From NCBI GenBank assembly GCA_004352715.1, contig SCFE01000054.1, positions 1,813,154-1,877,153 on the forward strand: 64,000 nucleotides of DNA, in the 5' to 3' direction. Source of the stretch: Hofstenia miamia (taxonomy: Eukaryota; Xenacoelomorpha; Acoela). Below are positions 22,135 to 33,240 of this stretch, in pieces (position 1 is the first letter of the stretch; every line of letters starts with the position of its first letter). A model generated the notes under the pieces. The model saw nothing but the letters and a program-made list of their open reading frames with translations, made no database searches and was not told where the DNA came from. A program made the position numbers and the translations under genes.

Positions 22135-23570
22135 AATTCCTAATAAATTTATAACCTATGTGCAAAACGTATTTAAAAATTTAAAAATATAATTGTGTAG
22201 CATTTGTAACGATGAAATTCAGCAAGCAATCCATAGGAAGGAAAGCAAAGCAAATTGAATTACTAATTATTGTTGTGGACAGATAGAGTATCTATGCATT
22301 AACTTGTCAGTTAAACTTAATCTAAAATAAGCTTTTGAGGTCTATCAATCCCGCTGTCAATCAAAACATTACTGGATCAACCGCGATGATAAATCAGGAT
22401 AACAATGTTTCCGTAATCATCTACCCGTGCTCTGTTTAACAACAAACATGATTTGTGTGTGGTGTTTGTAAATAATGGGACACCTTCTACAACTTTCTTC
22501 ATTACATAAAGTGATATAACATGTTGACAACAACCATTAAAGAAAAACTTATTCTTTGAATGATTTTAAGTAAAAGAAGAACAAAAGCAACATCTCAAAG
22601 ATATATCTAACTGCAAATATACACTAACTTTATTCTATAAATAAATTGCTCTAATTTCTATCAATGACTTCGTTGATTGAGAAATGAATTTTAAAGACAT
22701 TGAAAATAAGAATTTGGAAGAGTTTATTATATCCAATATAGAAATTCAGAAATCTAAGGCATGGAGTTTACTATAAAAAATTACTCTAAATTAGAATTGG
22801 ATCTATATATGCTGAAAGAAGACTAAATATACCATAGCAACAGTGCTAAAACGTTATGGAATACAATTAATACCATAAATTCAGCAAATAAAAAAGAAAA
22901 TTTGAAAAAATGTAAAAAAAATTTAGTAATTGAACACCAATATACAAGATGATATTTCCAACATGGGTTATTCAAAACTTTGTCTATCCCATCTCACATC
23001 AGTTGTCCTATACTATATTGCCCTTTCCCCATAAAATTTGTCAATTGGTGCTACAGCCTTAAATTGTAATATTGCTGGTAATTATTCATTTATTTCATTT
23101 TAATTTTAGTTTTTTCACATAAATGCATAGTTGTTTATTTACATACTAAAATAACAAATGACATTCATGTCTAAGGTAGTCTAGTTCTGCGCTGCTTATG
23201 AAATATTGCGGTAGTCTTTGAAAGTGGCCAAAACTAACTGGATTCGTCTTATACGAGTTGAATCTCACTACTGATATTTTTAATGGGTTTTGGCTCATTT
23301 TGGTCCTGGTGTGAAACAATGCCTACAATAAACGACTTCAAAATTTGCCAAATTTAGACCAACAAACACCCTACCGGTGTTACATTGCCTTAACAAATTA
23401 ATCCAAAGCATTAGTTATTTTAATAATGTCTACAATTGCTGAAAAATTTTGCTGTTTTGATATTATGCAAAAATTATATTAAATAAATGAGGCAATTCAT
23501 TAAAAACGCTACATTTTATAATCAATCACTATACGTATACTCATACTACAGCCTACAGAATTTCACTATC
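22135..23570. other. No gene established
   Basis: Mostly featureless AT-rich DNA. A minus-strand segment near 22380-22440 reads VDDYGNIVILIYH after a possible AACAG acceptor, reminiscent of a Cache-domain strand, but it has no good donor and was not called. Confidence 0.35.
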
Positions 23571-23573
23571 AGA

Positions 23574-23870
23574 TATATATATATATATATATATAGCTTT
23601 GGATAAAAAACTTTGAAAGTATCTACAAGGCGTTTTATTAAAAAAAAATTATACGGGGGCTAGATATTTTGGCAGAACATGAACTCATACATAAGAAATT
23701 ACACCTCTACTCCAAATACGAAATGAAAATTTTTTTTGGATGAAATGAATTATTGTGGCTCTCCATCAAAAAAGGAGCTGGATACTTTGGAAAGTCGCAA
23801 ACTGCGGACGCTAGATACAAATCCCATAGTATCTAGGGCCCGAATATGTATAAAAATAAGAATATATATA
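23574..23870 (+). repeat. Interspersed repeat, copy 1 (beside TA)
   Basis: After a (TA)n run, a stretch of about 230 bases shares blocks with 37350-37570 in the same order and orientation: TTATACGGG, ATACATAAGAAATT, AAATTTTTTTGG and GATACAAATCCCATA, the last followed by ATCTAG and GCCCG. It ends in another TA/CATA run. No coding sense was recognised, so the family is unknown. Confidence 0.6.
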
Positions 23871-23874
23871 TATA

Positions 23875-25315
23875 CATATATATGTGCTGCACTACTACTA
23901 GTAGGGTCCCCATGTAAACGAAATTTATACAAACAAGTGCTCAAAAGCATTCTAGCATTCAGCTGATGAAGAGATGTAATATTCAACACTGCAGTGAAGA
24001 ACCATCACTTTTAAGCTGGTTTTCTACAAAATAATTGGCATTTCTAGCAGCTCAAAATCTCGATTCTGAAAATCCATACCAACCAATTATCATGATTTAT
24101 ACCCAGAACGTTCTTGGAGTATGCATCCGGTATAAAAATGAAAGATATTATGTAATAAAAATATTCATGAATTTAAAATAAAATGAAATCACATGCAACC
24201 AGAATAGGGACAGCAGATAAGTTAAAAGTAAATTTTTGCGTGTGGCGTGACTAAAAAGTTAAAAACTAACTGCTAAAATGCAGAAAGATCTCCAACACAA
24301 AGGCAGCTCACACGCAATTGTTGTTTAAAATTCAATACAATTTATTATTATGACATATTTTGGAACGATAGCAACCGCATTAATGAGTCAGAAACAGAAA
24401 TATAGTGAGTGCAGCAGAAGACAAAAATCAAACCTTATTCAAGCACCTACACTATTGGGATTACCAGACGCAGATTTGAAAGAAAGACAAATTACTTTCA
24501 GAAAAAAATTGAAAAGTTGCTGGTGCACTTACCATTAATTCAGATGAACCAAATATTTCCAAATAAGCATAAATTCGATTGCTTATGAGTAATCAACAAG
24601 AAATCAAAAAATTTTTCATTTATTTACTGCAAGATTATTGTTTCAAAACTTTTTGCAGGGGGATCTGAAGTTAAATAAAAGTCACTAACAAAAAATTGAA
24701 TAGATTCGCAATTAAATATCAACCATAACTTAAAAAATGGAAATCAATCACTATTTACTTGTAAATGTCTAAAAAACTTAATTTAATTAACATTTGAATA
24801 CTTGCGGAATTCATAATGGAGAAACTTCAGATAAGGAAAAGGAAAATATAAGTACTGTACTACTATTGCAAAAATGGGTACAAAATATAAATTTTGGATT
24901 GATATTGCTTTGGGGGATTGATTAAGGAAAACAAATTCTTAAAAACAACTGATATTTTTAAAATTTTAATAAAAAATACGATGGGTGGAAAAACTGGAAT
25001 ACATATCATTGACAAAATTCCATAAAGAAGAAGACTTTGCTGAACAGCACAATGAGAAGGGTTGTAGGGTCAAGAAATTAAGATACATGAAAAATAATCA
25101 ACTAATAATTTATTGACAGTCCGAATATATAAAAAACTGTAGCAAAACTTTAATGTTATTACAAACAATCAGATATTCAAGGTGGACATGCGAATATCCC
25201 CCTTTCAAGTTTTTTTTCGGCTAAAAATACAGTATTCTGTGAAACAAAATTAAGAAAATTAAGTTGGTAAAAATATTAAAGAATTTTAGTGAATATGAGA
25301 AATGCTGAAAGTAAT
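23875..25315. other. No gene seen
   Basis: AT-rich. A 62-codon plus-strand open frame at 24350-24538 (containing TLLGLPDADLKERQITFRKK) is slightly GC-richer than its surroundings, but no homologue was recognised and no splice context supports it. Confidence 0.35.
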
Positions 25316-25318
25316 ATA

Positions 25319-25885
25319 CAGGGTGTAACAAAAGTAACCAGACGCTAGCAAAATGAAAGCAAAAAACTGTACATCAATTTATGGAAATTTAACTGTGATG
25401 GAGCTCAGCCCCATTATTCACTTATTGTGCGAGAGTGGTTGGACAACCAGTTTCCCAACAGGTGGATTGGTCGCTGAGGCCTCATCGATTGGCCTGCACG
25501 GTCTCCGGACCTGACTGTACCAGACTTTTTTCTGTGGGGCTTACTAAAGAACAAAGTTTATGGCGGAAACCCACGCACTATCAACGATCTACTATTACCG
25601 AAGAAATTCGTGCCATACCATTAGATTTGGTGAACAAGATGTGCCGATCTGTTCTTGGACTAGGTTAACAAATGTATTGCGCGTGATGCTCATCATTTTG
25701 AACATTTGCTATGAATACTTTCTTCTTTTATGATTAATCTTTTTGGACATTATAACCTCAGTAAGTTGTTTTAGACTCGCTACACTGCATATTCTACGAT
25801 GAATGATTCGTTTTTTATTCCTACTCTTCTGAATAAAGTTAGATTTCTCGTAAAATGAAGCGTCTGGTTACTTTTGTTTACCCTG
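25319..25885 (+). mobile_element. Internally deleted mariner-type element with TA target duplication
   Basis: Inverted ends CAGGGTGTAACAAAAGTAAC (left) and CAGGGTAAACAAAAGTAACC (right, reverse complement) are flanked by TA. They continue to match over about 27 bases with small differences. At 567 bases the element is too short to be complete. Inside, on the plus strand from about 25429, it retains VREWLDNQFPNRWIGR, a stop, then DWPARSPDLTVPDFFLWG, the third catalytic block of a mariner/IS630-type transposase. A further frameshift precedes a C-terminal HHFEHLL (about 25690-25710). The residual frame is a pseudogene, and the element could move only in trans. Confidence 0.8.
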
Positions 25886-26238
25886 TATATAATTATTTGA
25901 AGCGATTTGATTACGATGCGATGCGTTGTGAATTTTAATGGGGCAGAATTTTTTTATTAAGCAACTAAACAGTATTTTTGACTATAAGTAATTAAGCCAA
26001 AAAATGACCTAAAAATGCAGGCGCTTAGCAAAGATAGTGAAGGATCCTTTCAAACGTATCTCCCGCAAGCTGGTCGTCTTCTAAATAAGCAGAATGTACG
26101 TCTGCCTTAATTAGAATTTGAATTGCACATCTTCACAAAAAATAACTCATCATATAATATACAACTTTTCAACAAGTTTTGGATGTTATTTCTGATATAA
26201 TTCGCAGAAATTTATTACAAAATAAATAAAATTAAGAC

Positions 26239-26386
26239 ATGCCTCGCCATATCCAGGGACGAAAAAGTGAACTTCATCAGAAGGGAGAAAAAAATCTATG
26301 ATCTCAGTTGTGTACTTAATAGCGTCTAAATCCATATCCACGATGATGGCATACAGGCGAGATTGGTCAGCAACTTCTATGAACTT
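26239..26386 (-). CDS. VWA-a exon of a further module
   Basis: After a CTGCTTTAG acceptor the minus strand reads KFIEVADQSRLYAIIVDMDL and then IDFFLPSDEVHFFVPGYGEA. It matches the VWA-a exons of M1 (TVIILVDINSQ, LNTLRDGDFVAL) and M2 (QVAIVVDKVYS, LDTLASGDMLLT) position by position. The metal site is DMDLD: acidic, but lacking the serines. The exon starts in phase 0 like its counterparts. The donor is unclear: GCAT|GTCTTA gives phase 1 instead of the expected phase 0. It may belong with the VWA-b and -c exons at 21.4 and 19.8 kb, with the mariner at 25.3 kb inserted in the intron, or it may be an orphan. Confidence 0.45.
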
Positions 26387-26429
26387 CTAAAGCAGTCAAC
26401 TTTAAAACTTTTACACAACAATTTTCATA

Positions 26430-27075
26430 AAGTTTCTATTATTTATTTATTTATTTAAACTGTACAATAAGTTAGGATAGAAATTTACGAAAATGGATAT
26501 CGTATTCAGTTTCGAAACAATTCCAAAAGAGTTTGAAGATGTTTGCTTTAGATTTCAGTTCTAGATTGCAATTGAATTTCTTTTGCAAGATGTTATACAG
26601 AATTGTTGATCTTCTGAATAACTTTACTCTTCTTCTTTAGATGCTCTTTTGAGTTAAGCTCATGTTTGTCTTTTAGGAAGTCAATTAATAATCGGATGTG
26701 TTTTAGTTGGATTTGTAAAGAGATAGGCAAGATGTTTAGTGATTTTAGGGATGTAGTCTGGAGTGTTGTCTATTCACTTTGTACAAATTCGCGGAACTCG
26801 TTCTAATTTCGTAATAGTTGTTTTATTGGCAAACTAAGTTGTTGATCGTATTCTTGAGATGCAGAGAGTTCTTTTAGAATATCTTAAGATGTATCTGGAC
26901 AATTGAGATTTTACATAGTAGAATTTTCGCATTGCTGATTTTATTGCGATATTTATATGGTCTGTCCAACAAAGTTTGTTGGTTATATGTATGCCAAGGT
27001 CTTTGACTAAGTTCGTTGCATTCCCTTTAAAATCTGCGATTGTAAAACATCTCAGAAACTCGTCTTTACCATATT
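26430..27075 (-). pseudogene. Non-LTR retrotransposon 3' remnant
   Basis: On the minus strand the translation includes VKDLGIHITNKLCWTDHINI followed by MRKFYYVKSQLSRYI, the DLGVxIxxxLxWxxHI block of non-LTR reverse transcriptases. Further C-terminal segments are in shifted frames. The 3' end at about 26435 carries an (AAAT)n-like tail (plus strand TTTATTTATTTATTTAAA). All frames are broken. Confidence 0.65.
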
Positions 27076-27639
27076 AGTTACGGTTTTCTTAAGAAAAATT
27101 TTACCTGGTAACTTTCTTAACCAATCAAAACCTTATTAAATTATTCTTCTTATTTAGCAGAAAACAGTAAATAAATGAACACAAATACGTGTGCTTAAAG
27201 TATAAATAACAGATCTTGCACATTGCAAAAAAATATTCAGTTTTTTTCAAGTGATTAACACAATAAACTTGATTCATTAATTAAAACAACGTATACTTTT
27301 GAATAGAAAATTGCAATTAAACATAATTACACAAAATACTACGTTAGTTACCGTAAAACGGGGTAACTTGAAACGGTTTTTTTAATATTTGTTTAAAAAA
27401 ATATTAGAAGTTATTCACCCAGAATCAAGAGACTACTCATGAACCGCATGCTATGTAATATCAACAAAATAGACTATTCACCAATTAAAAACATTTACAA
27501 ATGAAGACGTAGGCTGTGTTCAAACAAAGGATATATTTTTTGGTAAAACGGGGTAACTTGAAACACCTCTATTCTTCAATAAAATAAAACTGATTATAGG
27601 AGGAAAACATCTTTAAAGAGTAAGGTTAACTTGAAAAAA

Positions 27640-29666
27640 TCACTTGCGGCACTCTTCACATTGAAAATGAATATCTTTAGACCTCTTGTTACACTTGCCA
27701 CATATCCAATGATAGCACTGAGTACACTGCAACCAATCAGGTCCGGTATAGGTCTCATAAGCACACTGGCAGGAGAAGCAGGAATTCTCTTCGTCGTTGT
27801 CCTTGTCGGATTCATCGTCCTCACTCGATGAATCGACTACAGCTCGGTATCTTCCACGACTGCCAGTAGATTGGGATGATCCACCAGATGCGCACCTTCC
27901 TGAAGGTCCAGCAACTTCTGTCTCAGTGGCCAAATCTAGGCCAGGGAGAATCTTCGGCCCTCTTTTCTTCTTTTCTTGATTGTCTCATTGACCTCTGTTT
28001 TTCTTTAGCAATTCGACGAGAACATTGTCCAATTTTCTCCCAATTTCACCTCTTGTCAAATCTGCTCCTCCGGGAAGACGCTTCAATGGCTCGGCCGCGT
28101 TCAAAGGATGGAGGCCCGTGCAGCGGAAACCGGAGATCAAGTTGCTAGCAACATTTTTGAGCTTCATCTTGTGCCATAATTCTGACAGCATGATGGGAAA
28201 ATGTTCCTTTGGGAATGATCCCCTGTTTCTCGATTCCTTTCGAAAATTGTCCAAGATTTCCTTCCACACCAACTTCATTGGGTGAAAGACTGCAACGTCC
28301 AAAGGTTGAAGAACATGAGTTGCGTTTGGTGGCAGAGCAGTAAAATAGATGGCATGTTCTTTGGCTAGCTGCATCATCTTTGGGGAAAAGTGGCTGGCCA
28401 AATTGTCACCAACCAACAGCTTTCTTCCAGGTCTGCTGCTGACAGTAGCAAGGAAAACATGTACAAACCATGTTTCGAAGGTCCTCATTTCAAACCAGCC
28501 GGACTTAGTCACTGCATACACTGCACCAGAGGGGCCTCCTCGAGTCCATCCTTCATACAGATTTTGGGCTTTGTAGCAAACCATCGGCGGAAGAAGTTCA
28601 CCGGTCGCAGATCCACATGTCATTATCGAGATATTTGTCTTCGAGTGTTCCTTGACCAACTCCACTCTACGTGTTCCTCTTTGTACAAGCACCTTTGCCG
28701 CACCAGGATCGTCTGCAACACAGGTCTCGTCGAAGTTGAACATGTTTTCTGGGGCGATGTCACCAGCCGTTGCAANNNNNNNNNNNNNNNNNNNNNNNNN
28801 NNNNNNNNNNNNNNNNNNNNNNNNNNNNNNNNNNNNNNNNNNNNNNNNNNNNNNNNNNNNNNNNNNNNNNNNNNNNNNNNNNNNNNNNNNNNNNNNNNNN
28901 NNNNNNNNNNNNNNNNNNNNNNNNNNNNNNNNNNNNNNNNNNNNNNNNNNNNNNNNNNNNNNNNNNNNNNNNNNNNNNNNNNNNNNNNNNNNNNNNNNNN
29001 NNNNNNNNNNNNNNNNNNNNNNNNNNNNNNNNNNNNNNNNNNNNNNNNNNNNNNNNNNNNNNNNNNNNNNNNNNNNNNNNNNNNNNNNNNNNNNNNNNNN
29101 NNNNNNNNNNNNNNNNNNNNNNNNNNNNNNNNNNNNNNNNNNNNNNNNNNNNNNNNNNNNNNNNNNNNNNNNNNNNNNNNNNNNNNNNNNNNNNNNNNNN
29201 NNNNNNNNNNNNNNNNNNNNNNNNNNNNNNNNNNNNNNNNNNNNNNNNNNNNNNNNNNNNNNNNNNNNNNNNNNNNNNNNNNNNNNNNNNNNNNNNNNNN
29301 NNNNNNNNNNNNNNNNNNNNNNNNNNNNNNNNNNNNNNNNNNNNNNNNNNNNNNNNNNNNNNNNNNNNNNNNNNNNNNNNNNNNNNNNNNNNNNNNNNNN
29401 NNNNNNNNNNNNNNNNNNNNNNNNNNNNNNNNNNNNNNNNNNNNNNNNNNNNNNNNNNNNNNNNNNNNNNNNNNNNNNNNNNNNNNNNNNNNNNNNNNNN
29501 NNNNNNNNNNNNNNNNNNNNNNNNNNNNNNNNNNNNNNNNNNNNNNNNNNNNNNNNNNNNNNNNNNNNNNNNNNNNNNNNNNNNNNNNNNNNNNNNNGTC
29601 TCCTTGACCTCTCTTTTTCTTTAGGTAAGATCTCTTGTTGTTGCCTTTCATGTATTCACGAGGCAT
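27640..29666 (-). CDS. pogo/Tigger-like transposase with C-terminal PHD finger (one in-frame TGA, gap)
   Basis: The proposed start at 29666 reads MPREYMKGNNKRSYLKKKRG, a basic leader like those before the pogo DNA-binding domain. The gap 28776-29597 removes the DNA-binding region. The catalytic part then reads FNFDETC, LLVGDNLASHFS and LPPNATHVLQPLDVAVF. The last two acidic residues are 35 apart, so the DDE-type core is intact. At 27985 an in-frame TGA follows KKNRGQ. The same frame then continues DNQEKKKRGPK into an acidic linker (SSSEDDESDKDNDEEN) and a Cys-rich CFSCQCAYETYT, WLQCTQCYHWICGKC, FQCEECRK module, a PHD-type zinc finger. The stop looks like a CGA-to-TGA transition, so this copy is probably a recent pseudogene or a truncated but catalytic protein. 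The track of several open frames on the other strand is antisense shadow. Confidence 0.8.
28776..29597. other. Assembly gap in the pogo-like transposase
   Basis: 822 unknown bases. Unlike most gaps here, it is not bordered by (TA)n. The flanks hold transposase coding sequence. Confidence 0.95.
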
Positions 29667-30277
29667 GATAAATAAAATTGCGCGGTTGAGCGTCACTCAC
29701 GAGAGAGAGAGAGAGAGAATATATGCTAGCGTCGTGGCTCAACATCTCCGCACGTTGCATCGATCGATAATTAATTAATTTCAAACGTAAGATATTCGCA
29801 TTGTGATGCAGCTCTCTGTCTCAAGCTATCGAGACAAGTAATTAATCGAAGTGTTTCAAGTTACCCCGTTTTACGGTAATCAATGCTGCATGTTTATTTC
29901 AAATTTAATAAATTTAATAAACAAATCTGATAAATATAAATTCTTGAATTACATAGTGAAATTGTAGTTCCCTGACCAATATTAAGGTCTAATTGATTTC
30001 AAATTTCAAAGTGGATTCAATGTAAAATTAATCATTTTTCTCAAATTACTCAAAAATCTCTTACTCAAATGATTCGCATACGAATCATTATGTCTGATTC
30101 AGGTTTACATGCTTTTGTTTCTAAACACGTAATTTAAAATTTAGGATTTTAAAAGAAAACATTAGTAACAAAGCATTAAATCTAAAAAAATGTACGAGAG
30201 AAAAGCAAAGTTACTTTCAGACGAAAATTTCCATTCTATGGTAACATAACAAACAAAATATACTCAAAAGTAAAAGT

Positions 30278-31320
30278 ATATATATATATATATATATATA
30301 TNNNNNNNNNNNNNNNNNNNNNNNNNNNNNNNNNNNNNNNNNNNNNNNNNNNNNNNNNNNNNNNNNNNNNNNNNNNNNNNNNNNNNNNNNNNNNNNNNNN
30401 NNNNNNNNNNNNNNNNNNNNNNNNNNNNNNNNNNNNNNNNNNNNNNNNNNNNNNNNNNNNNNNNNNNNNNNNNNNNNNNNNNNNNNNNNNNNNNNNNNNN
30501 NNNNNNNNNNNNNNNNNNNNNNNNNNNNNNNNNNNNNNNNNNNNNNNNNNNNNNNNNNNNNNNNNNNNNNNNNNNNNNNNNNNNNNNNNNNNNNNNNNNN
30601 NNNNNNNNNNNNNNNNNNNNNNNNNNNNNNNNNNNNNNNNNNNNNNNNNNNNNNNNNNNNNNNNNNNNNNNNNNNNNNNNNNNNNNNNNNNNNNNNNNNN
30701 NNNNNNNNNNNNNNNNNNNNNNNNNNNNNNNNNNNNNNNNNNNNNNNNNNNNNNNNNNNNNNNNNNNNNNNNNNNNNNNNNNNNNNNNNNNNNNNNNNNN
30801 NNNNNNNNNNNNNNNNNNNNNNNNNNNNNNNNNNNNNNNNNNNNNNNNNNNNNNNNNNNNNNNNNNNNNNNNNNNNNNNNNNNNNNNNNNNNNNNNNNNN
30901 NNNNNNNNNNNNNNNNNNNNNNNNNNNNNNNNNNNNNNNNNNNNNNNNNNNNNNNNNNNNNNNNNNNNNNNNNNNNNNNNNNNNNNNNNNNNNNNNNNNN
31001 NNNNNNNNNNNNNNNNNNNNNNNNNNNNNNNNNNNNNNNNNNNNNNNNNNNNNNNNNNNNNNNNNNNNNNNNNNNNNNNNNNNNNNNNNNNNNNNNNNNN
31101 NNNNNNNNNNNNNNNNNNNNNNNNNNNNNNNNNNNNNNNNNNNNNNNNNNNNNNNNNNNNNNNNNNNNNNNNNNNNNNNNNNNNNNNNNNNNNNNNNNNN
31201 NNNNNNNNNNNNNNNNNNNNNNNNNNNNNNNNNNNNNNNNNNNNNNNNNNNNNNNNNNNNNNNNNNNNNNNNNNNNNNNNNNNNNNNNNNNNNNNNNNNN
31301 NATATATATATATATATATA
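30278..31320. other. 1000-N assembly gap inside (TA)n
   Basis: Exactly 1000 unknown bases (30302-31301), so a placeholder length, bordered by TA repeats. Upstream exons of the plus-strand membrane-protein gene that follows may be hidden here. Confidence 0.95.
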
Positions 31321-31410
31321 ACTTTGATCGTTGTAAGACTTAACTCCAAATTGTGTTTGCCCGAAAATTGTATCTTTGACAAGATTTGAAATTCATTACA
31401 TCCTATTCAG

Positions 31411-31836
31411 CCGCAAGACCGCAAGATTGTTTCACGAGATATTCTATCCAATTAATATTTAAAGGAGAGTCTAAAATGTTGCATCCTCTTGGAATAGCGG
31501 CTCAGATAGAGTATGCACAATGGATTAAGTTAAACGACGTTTTAAGTTTCACTAACATTTGTAACTATGAATATTCTTAGGTTTTCTGGGACGAAAATCA
31601 TTGGTAATATTCTCTACATCTACTGTTTCGCTGCTTACTCTTTCTTTTTTGGGGTTGCGCTATGCTGGTTTCTGCAAAGGAAGACGAAAAAGCCACAGCA
31701 TGTCGGACATGTATGTTCAATAGTTAATGTGATGTTATTATAGGCACTGTTTTAGGTACACCGTATTGCCAAGCCAGATATTGAATACGTGGCTGCCAAT
31801 AATAACAAGAATTTTCAATTAGTTTCAACTGTATAA
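31411..31836 (+). CDS. 3' exons of a single-pass membrane protein with PDZ-ligand tail
   Basis: Three exons join without breaking phase: 31411..31510 (acceptor CATCCTATTCAG, donor GTATGC), 31581..31710 (acceptor ATTCTTAG, donor GTATGT) and 31756..31836 (acceptor GTTTTAG, TAA stop). The protein reads CFTRYSIQLIFKGESKMLHP and GIAAQIEFSG outside, and a membrane helix KIIGNILYIYCFAAYSFFFG followed by VALCWFLQ. Next come the basic stop-transfer RKTKKPQHVGH and a tail ending NKNFQLVSTV. The last three residues fit a class I PDZ-binding motif (S-x-V). Orientation is therefore most likely N-terminus outside. The family was not recognised. Upstream exons are missing, at least partly because of the gap at 30302-31301. 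The exon model rests on splice consensus and phase only. Confidence 0.6.
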
Positions 31837-31839
31837 TAC

Positions 31840-33240
31840 TTACGAGTAATGGTGCTAAAATCAACTTTGAGTTTTTAGAAATTTCGTTTAGTTTTTACGT
31901 TCAGAGTTGTTCTATATTATTTGTAGATTTTAGAATATTTTGTAATAACGATTTTCTCTTATTTATTAAGGAAAAATGCATTTTTATCATGCGTATTGTT
32001 TAAGTTCACATAACTCACATTGGGTTATCAAATTCGCCAAGTTAAACCAACAGAGTATTATTGTTCTAATTATAATTTAAGAGATGCAAACATCAAAGCT
32101 AAAACTGCCCGATTATTTATCTGTGGAACCACAATCTCAGGTTTGATAGGGTTTGAAATTTTATGTTTAAGTAATTATTTACAGAACGTAGCGTTAATAA
32201 GCAATGCACAAAATTCATATAAAATCAGTTGTCCAGTACTTTAAATTTAAAAAATTCACTAACTCGAATGAATTCGCATAACTCGATTGAAAAAAAAATT
32301 TCAAAAACCTAGAAGAACATTTTTAAAGGCTTTATGCTTAGATTTCTTATTTCTCCCCTAAGGATCATTTGTTTTTCTTTCTTTGTCTATCAGTTAGCAG
32401 AATTGTGTTCTGTAATGTAACACTAAATGTAAATATAGAAATAAATGTCAATTTCTAGTCTTCAATGGTTTTAGATTATTTTCCATGCCAACAATTGTAA
32501 AAATAGAATTTACAATTTATCAGAGATAAATATAACTTTCTCAGCAATGTAAAAATATTGAGTTCTGGTGTGACTGACCTTTTGATTGACAAACTTAAGA
32601 ATTCTTCGTGAGTTTTGAACATGTTGAGCATTTGTAAAGATACACATTGAAATGAAAAACAAGATTTATCACCAAAATAAATAAATTTTTAAATAAAACG
32701 CACAAGATTACAGAATTGCGTAATTTTTTTGAGACAAACATCAATTATTTCCCTGATTCTTTAATATTTTGGAAATTGATTTTCCAATAAAGGTATCGTT
32801 TAAGATGAGGCTTGTCCGTGATTCTTTGGAAAGTTTTGGAAGCAATTGCTTTGACATAAATATTAAATTCAAAGTATATTCAGTTACTGAACCCAATTAC
32901 CATACTAGAATTGATTAAATGATCTTCAGAGAACTTTTTGGTTTCCGATAGAGGCAACATTTACTCATTATTCAAAACAGAAAATTTAATAAATGATCCT
33001 AAAATTAATTTTCAATTGCTTGCTAAGGGCTTTGAATATATTTTTGTAATTCTTCTGAAATATTGTTATAAGAGAAGCACAAAATATCAGCTATAATTAT
33101 ATATATATATATTGTGCATTGACGTGTATTAGCGATATACGACATTATAGACGAAATTTTCAGTAACGATACACGAAAAATCGTGTAACGTGGATTGTAG
33201 AGCTATACGTCATTCTTTGTCCTTCAATTAATAGCATGGC
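31840..33240. other. No gene seen
   Basis: AT-rich sequence downstream of the membrane-protein gene, probably including its 3' untranslated region. A short (TA)n lies at 33099-33112. Confidence 0.4.

Larger units (their letters stand above)
27351..29876 (-). mobile_element. pogo-like DNA transposon with TA target duplication
   Basis: Perfect inverted ends of 24 bases start CCGTAAAACGGGGTAACTTG on each side (27351-27374 and complement 29853-29876) and are flanked by TA. A 22-base direct copy of the end (GTAAAACGGGGTAACTTGAA and so on) is present at 27543-27564, presumably a second transposase-binding site. A GA microsatellite lies at 29700-29718. The element contains a transposase gene on the minus strand and an 822-base assembly gap. 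The perfect ends suggest recent movement. Confidence 0.88.

Noticed and set aside
22380-22440. Minus-strand VDDYGNIVILIYH, Cache-like strand
   Set aside because: The acceptor is acceptable but no good donor or partner exon exists, and the segment is too short to claim a Cache domain.
27985-27987. TGA as a selenocysteine or programmed read-through codon
   Set aside because: The context fits a CGA-to-TGA mutation in a Lys/Arg-rich linker, and there is no reason to expect selenocysteine in a transposase.
28349-29668. Long plus-strand open frames across the pogo-like element
   Set aside because: They are antisense to the transposase and mostly consist of unknown bases.
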